NCBI RefSeq assembly: GCF_901827175.1
Contig: NZ_LR594662.1
Location: 4,402,001 to 4,466,000, forward strand
Source of the DNA: Variovorax sp. RA8
GTDB lineage: Bacteria; Pseudomonadota; Gammaproteobacteria; Burkholderiales; Burkholderiaceae_C
Length of the DNA: 64,000 nucleotides
Reading direction: 5' to 3'
Below are positions 60,398-64,000 of this stretch, in pieces. Made by a program: the position numbers and the translations under genes. Numbering within the stretch: position 1 is the first letter of the stretch; the number at the start of each line of letters is the position of its first letter. The notes under the pieces are model-generated. The model worked only from the letters and a program-made list of their open reading frames with translations, searched no databases and was not told where the DNA came from.

Positions 60398-61708
60398 ATG
60401 TATCAATCGCAGGCGGTCATCGGCATCACGAATGCCCGAAAGAACCCGCCATTGGAGCAGTGTGTCTGGCCCGCGGACGCCCTGAACAACATTCCAGATT
60501 GGGTCTACACCAGCCAGGCCATCTATGACCAGGAGATCGAACGCATCTTCCGCGGAGACACCTGGAACTTTGTCGCTCTGGAGGCGGAGATTCCCAACCC
60601 GGGCGACTACAAGCGCGGCTACGTCGGCGCCACGCCCGTCGTGATCGCCCGCGCGGAGGACAACACGATCTCTGTCTTCGAGAACCGCTGCGCCCACCGC
60701 GGTGCCGAGTTCTGCCGTTCCAGCCAGGGGAATACGAAGGAGTTCGTCTGCCCCTACCACCAGTGGTCGTACGACCTCAAGGGGAACCTGCAAGGCGTTC
60801 CTTTCAGACGCGGAATCAACAAGGTGGGCGGCATGCCGGCGGATTTCAAGAACGCCGATCACGGCACCCGTCAGTTGCGTGTGACGACACGGAACGGCGT
60901 GGTGTTCGCTACCTATTCCGACAAGACCCCTCCGCTGGAGGAGTACATGACCAAGGAGATCGTCGAGGAGTTCGATGTCGCCTTCTCAGGCAAGAAACTC
61001 AAGATCCTCGGCTATTGCCGCAATGAGCTTCCGTGCAACTGGAAGATGTACCACGAGAACCTCAAGGATCCGTACCACGCGACGCTGCTGCACTCGTTCC
61101 TCGTGGTGTTCGGCCTGCTGGTGCCGGGCATCAAGTCGACCGTGGTGGCGGACAAGGTTCATGGCCGCCACGGCTTCATGGCTTCGTCCAAGCCCGACGA
61201 GATCTATGCCACGGTCGCCGCGAACGACAAAGCGGAGATGCGATCGTTCAGCGACGACCTCAGGTTGCGAGACGAACGTTTCCTGGACTACGTGCGGGAG
61301 TTCAAGTCGCCCTGGTCCGCCAACATGATGACTCTGTGGCCGAACCTGATCGTTCAACGTCAGATGAACACCATGGGCGTGCGCCAGATCATTCCGAACG
61401 GCCCCAACAGCATGGTGATGCAGTGGACGATGTTCGGCTACGAAGATGACACACCGGAAATGACGCGGCACCGCCTGCGCCAGGGCAACTTGATGGGCCC
61501 TTCCGGCTTCCTCGGTCTTGAGGACAACGAGGCCTTGAAGTTCGTGCAAGAGGGCCTGCGCAACTCTTCAACAGACAACAACGTCGTCAAGCTGGATGCC
61601 GGTCACGAGGGCTCAGCGCGCAACCTGATCTCGGAGTCTTGCATCCGGTCCCTCTACCAGTACTACCGTGAAGTGATGGAAATCCGTGTCGCGGAGAAAG
61701 CAGCATGA
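60398..61708 (+). CDS. Rieske non-haem iron oxygenase alpha subunit, 6-hydroxypicolinate 3-monooxygenase type
   Basis: A 436-residue large subunit. The Rieske cluster is CAHRGAEFCR ... CPYHQWSYDLKG, and the mononuclear iron site NLKDPYHATLLHSF supplies the 2-His set with an acidic ligand nearer the C-terminus. Its overall form resembles the benzoate/anthranilate/salicylate-hydroxylase group of alpha subunits. It starts at 60398 after AAGGAGC. With the beta subunit, ferredoxin and reductase it gives a four-component enzyme, as in PicB, and would 3-hydroxylate 6-hydroxypicolinate. Confidence 0.9.
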   Translation: MYQSQAVIGITNARKNPPLEQCVWPADALNNIPDWVYTSQAIYDQEIERIFRGDTWNFVALEAEIPNPGDYKRGYVGATPVVIARAEDNTISVFENRCAHRGAEFCRSSQGNTKEFVCPYHQWSYDLKGNLQGVPFRRGINKVGGMPADFKNADHGTRQLRVTTRNGVVFATYSDKTPPLEEYMTKEIVEEFDVAFSGKKLKILGYCRNELPCNWKMYHENLKDPYHATLLHSFLVVFGLLVPGIKSTVVADKVHGRHGFMASSKPDEIYATVAANDKAEMRSFSDDLRLRDERFLDYVREFKSPWSANMMTLWPNLIVQRQMNTMGVRQIIPNGPNSMVMQWTMFGYEDDTPEMTRHRLRQGNLMGPSGFLGLEDNEALKFVQEGLRNSSTDNNVVKLDAGHEGSARNLISESCIRSLYQYYREVMEIRVAEKAA

Positions 61709-62220
61709 AAGAGCGACTCGCCTACGCCAAGACCACGGTGTCGCCCCAACGCGCGGCCGAGTTGCGCGCTGAGATCGACTCCTTGCATGTCGAGTACTGC
61801 GCTGCCCTCGACGCGAACGATGTCGAACGCTGGCCCGACTTCTTCTGCAAGGATGCGACCTACCGCATCACCTCGCGCCACAACGCCCTGCTGAACATGC
61901 CCGTGGGCCTCGTGTACTGCGAAGGCTTGGACATGATCATCGACCGCGCCCAGGCGGTAGCGCACTCGCAGATGTTCGCACCGCGGCACATGCTGCATGT
62001 GCTCGGCATCACGCGGGTGCTGCAGGAAGCCGACAACACGGTCAGTTCCCAGACGCCATTTATCTTGATGCAGACCCTTGTCGAAGGCCCATCCACGGTG
62101 CACCTGTCGGGCACATACCACGACCGTTTCGTGCGCGAAGGTGACCGGCTTCTCATCGCCAGTCGCCAGGTGGTGCACGACACGGAAATTCTTGACACCG
62201 CCTTGGCCTATCCAGTCTGA
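61705..62220 (+). CDS. Rieske oxygenase beta (small) subunit
   Basis: A 171-residue NTF2-fold beta subunit (QRAAELRAEIDSLHVEYCAA, RWPDFFCKDATYRITSRHNA, then SGTYHDRFVREGDRLLIASR). It starts with the ATGA overlap at 61705 and packs against the alpha subunit to complete an alpha3beta3 oxygenase. It has no catalytic residues. It is followed 11 bp later by picC. Confidence 0.92.
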   Translation: MKERLAYAKTTVSPQRAAELRAEIDSLHVEYCAALDANDVERWPDFFCKDATYRITSRHNALLNMPVGLVYCEGLDMIIDRAQAVAHSQMFAPRHMLHVLGITRVLQEADNTVSSQTPFILMQTLVEGPSTVHLSGTYHDRFVREGDRLLIASRQVVHDTEILDTALAYPV

Positions 62221-62231
62221 GGCCACCTAGG

Positions 62232-63233
62232 ATGAGCATGAACAAAACCCCAAAGATCGCGCTGGAAGAGCACTTCTCCGCCCCAGGATTCGGCGAGTAC
62301 TCCGCTAAATACACCCGAGCGCTCCCCGCCGATTTCGTCGCCAAGCTCGATTCCAAGCTGGCTGACTTCGATGATCAGCGCCTTCGAGAAATGGACGCGG
62401 GGAACATCGAGTACGTCGTGCTGTCGCAAACAATGCCCGGCGTGCAGGCCGAGACAGATCGCGACAACGCCGTGCGCCGGGCGCGCGAGAACAACGAGTT
62501 CCTGGTCGAGCGCGTGGCACGCCATCCGCGACGCTTCGGAGCCTTCGCCCACGTGGCTCTGCAGGATCCCACTGCCGCCGCCTGTGAGCTGGAACGCACC
62601 GTCGTCGAGTATGGCTTCAAGGGCGCAATGATCAATGGCCACACCCTGGGGCGCTACTACGAAGGTGCGGAATTCGATGTGTTCTGGGAGCGCGCGCAGG
62701 CGCTCGGCGTCCCCATCTACCTGCATCCCAACGCGTTCAGTCAGCCGCCAGCGTTGCTGGAAGGCATGCCGGTGCTTCAGGGCGCAGCCTGGGGTTGGGG
62801 CGTGGAAACGGCAGGTCATGCGTTGCGCCTGTTGTTTGGAGGAGTGTTCGACCGGTTCCCACGCCTCAATCTTCTTCTGGGGCACATGGGGGAGGCTTTG
62901 CCGTACCAGCGCTGGCGCCTCGACAGCCGTTTTTCCGCGTATCCGTCGGGCATCAGGCTGGCACGCAAGCCCAGCGAGTACATCGGCAGCAACATCCTCA
63001 TCACCACCTCCGGCGTGTGCTCTGCACCTGCCTTGATGGGCGCAATAGGCGAGCTTGGGGACCAGGCTGTTCTCTTTTCAGTGGACTACCCATACGAGTC
63101 GACCGCCGAGGCCTGCGCCTTCATCGAGGAAGCACCGCTCACCGACAGAACCCGTGCACTGGTGTGCCATGGCAATGCGCGCCGGCTCTTCAGGATGGGC
63201 AGCACGGAGGAGCTCGCGCTCCTGCAGATCTAA
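62232..63233 (+). CDS. picC: 3,6-Dihydroxypicolinate decarboxylase (amidohydrolase 2 family)
   Basis: A 333-residue non-oxidative decarboxylase of the gamma-resorcylate/2,3-dihydroxybenzoate decarboxylase group. The metal-site opening is KIALEEHFSAPGFGEYSAKY (Glu and His in EEHF). Other family points are VPIYLHPNAF, LLLGHMGEALPYQRWR and the metal Asp in LFSVDYPYESTAEA. Such enzymes remove CO2 from a hydroxylated ring using a divalent metal. In A. faecalis PicC of this family turns 3,6-dihydroxypicolinate into 2,5-dihydroxypyridine, matching the next gene. Regiospecificity is inferred. Confidence 0.88.
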   Translation: MSMNKTPKIALEEHFSAPGFGEYSAKYTRALPADFVAKLDSKLADFDDQRLREMDAGNIEYVVLSQTMPGVQAETDRDNAVRRARENNEFLVERVARHPRRFGAFAHVALQDPTAAACELERTVVEYGFKGAMINGHTLGRYYEGAEFDVFWERAQALGVPIYLHPNAFSQPPALLEGMPVLQGAAWGWGVETAGHALRLLFGGVFDRFPRLNLLLGHMGEALPYQRWRLDSRFSAYPSGIRLARKPSEYIGSNILITTSGVCSAPALMGAIGELGDQAVLFSVDYPYESTAEACAFIEEAPLTDRTRALVCHGNARRLFRMGSTEELALLQI

Positions 63234-63256
63234 CACTCCAAACCAAAGGACGAAAA

Positions 63257-64000
63257 ATGCCAGTCAGCGACTATCAGTTGGTCAAAGCGTGGGATGAGGT
63301 TCTGAAGCTCAGCAAGGTGGAGCGCGGACAGAAGGTCTCGATCCTGTGTGGCCCTCATACGCATCCGCAAACGCTGCAGACGGCGACGATTGCAGCGCAG
63401 GCAGCCGGCGCGATCGTCACCAAGATCGAGCTGCAGCCCATCAACGCGGAAAAAGCAACCAGCCGCGACCGGATGAACTACTTGGGTGAAACACCCCTCA
63501 CGAACAATCCAGTTGCACTCGCGGCAATGAAGAATAGCGATCTCGTCCTTGACTTGATGGTGCTGTTGTTCTCTCCTGAACAGCTCGAAATTCTCGAGTC
63601 CGGAACAAAGATCCTTTTGGTCGCGGAGCCACCCGAGGTACTGGTGCGGGCGATTCCGAATGAGGACGATCGCAAGCGCGTGCTGGCAGCATCGAAGCTC
63701 CTCAAGAAGGCGAGAAGGATGCACGTGACGTCGCCGGCTGGCACGGATGTGACCTTCCAGCTCGGAGATTTCCCGACCATCTGCGAGTACGGATTCTGCG
63801 AGGAACCCGGGCGCTGGGATCACTGGCCAAGCGGTTTCCTTTTTACCTTCGCCAACGAAGGCGGCAGCGACGGCACCATCGTGGTCGATCGTGGCGACAT
63901 CCTTCTGCCACAGAGGAACTACGTCTCGGACAAGATCACATTGAACTTGCGCGACGGTTTCGTGCGCAGCATTGAAGGTGATGTCGATGCCGCCATGCTG
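63257..64000 (+). CDS. picD: 2,5-Dihydroxypyridine 5,6-dioxygenase (NicX/PicD-like), 3' end beyond window
   Basis: The first 248 residues of a NicX-type extradiol dioxygenase, which has an M29 aminopeptidase-like fold. Start MPVSDYQLVKAWDEVLKLSK follows AAAGGA. Recognised landmarks are TIAAQAAGAIVTKIELQPIN, DLVLDLMVLLFSPEQLEILE, KILLVAEPPEVLVR and EYGFCEEPGRWDHWPSGFLF. The C-terminal iron ligands lie beyond the window. It opens 2,5-dihydroxypyridine to N-formylmaleamate, the substrate of PicE at 52957. PicF and a maleate isomerase are expected further right. Confidence 0.9.
   Translation, partial: MPVSDYQLVKAWDEVLKLSKVERGQKVSILCGPHTHPQTLQTATIAAQAAGAIVTKIELQPINAEKATSRDRMNYLGETPLTNNPVALAAMKNSDLVLDLMVLLFSPEQLEILESGTKILLVAEPPEVLVRAIPNEDDRKRVLAASKLLKKARRMHVTSPAGTDVTFQLGDFPTICEYGFCEEPGRWDHWPSGFLFTFANEGGSDGTIVVDRGDILLPQRNYVSDKITLNLRDGFVRSIEGDVDAAML

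Overview
The window is GC-rich chromosomal DNA from a betaproteobacterium, most likely Comamonadaceae (Variovorax-like). The assignment rests on the Bug-type solute receptor divergent from a LysR gene, the many LysR regulators, and the style of the detoxification and aromatic-catabolism genes. It is not based on any database search. No rRNA, tRNA, CRISPR array or insertion sequence was seen.

Layout. 0-3.1 kb: a Bug receptor (cut by the edge) divergent from a LysR gene, then decayed amino-acid ABC transporter genes. 3.2-8.5 kb: a metallo-beta-lactamase hydrolase, an AhpD-like protein, and a membrane GMC dehydrogenase with its small subunit and cytochrome c. 8.7-22.2 kb: a regulatory block with three paralogous winged-helix/STAND ATPase regulators, two LuxR-type response regulators (one internally deleted), a kinase remnant, a hydrolase and a LysR regulator. 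22.2-49.8 kb: a detoxification and redox-stress region with hydrolases, a PagL-like lipid A deacylase, three GSTs, WrbA, a damaged pirin, OsmC/Ohr proteins, a cupin, a peroxiredoxin, a UBP zinc finger, an AhpD-NmrA-YceI-Ohr-catalase operon, a LysR/SDR pair, an acyltransferase, a CocE hydrolase and a GST-ArsR-AHSA1 operon. 50.3-64 kb: an acyl-CoA dehydrogenase, then a picolinate-type (pic) pyridine catabolic cluster: picR, picE, a three-gene molybdenum hydroxylase, a divergent four-component Rieske oxygenase, picC and the start of picD.

The most unusual feature is regulatory. Eleven promoters between 3.2 and 48.1 kb share one rigid 71-bp architecture: a LysR-type T-N11-A inverted repeat, then CTACCG (or a close variant), exactly 18 bp, and a TACGAT/TAGCAT-like -10. 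In all eleven the distances are identical. They stand before the hydrolase, dehydrogenase, GST/WrbA, cupin, AhpD/catalase, SnoaL and exported-protein genes, so one LysR-type regulator probably controls this region as a scattered regulon. A second shared signal, TTRAC repeated every 10 bp, lies upstream of the LuxR-LuxR-STAND operon and of the LysR gene at 21127. It looks like a winged-helix operator and suggests a cascade from the STAND regulators to LysR to the regulon.

Many genes carry deletions: ABC permease and ATPase, LuxR, kinase, MFS transporter, pirin, an OsmC protein, ETF-QO and an SDR stub. Some deletions are in frame. This is either real decay or assembly damage, and read mapping would decide. 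In the pic cluster the genes account for picolinate -> 6-hydroxypicolinate -> 3,6-dihydroxypicolinate -> 2,5-dihydroxypyridine -> N-formylmaleamate -> maleamate. The last steps presumably lie beyond the right edge.
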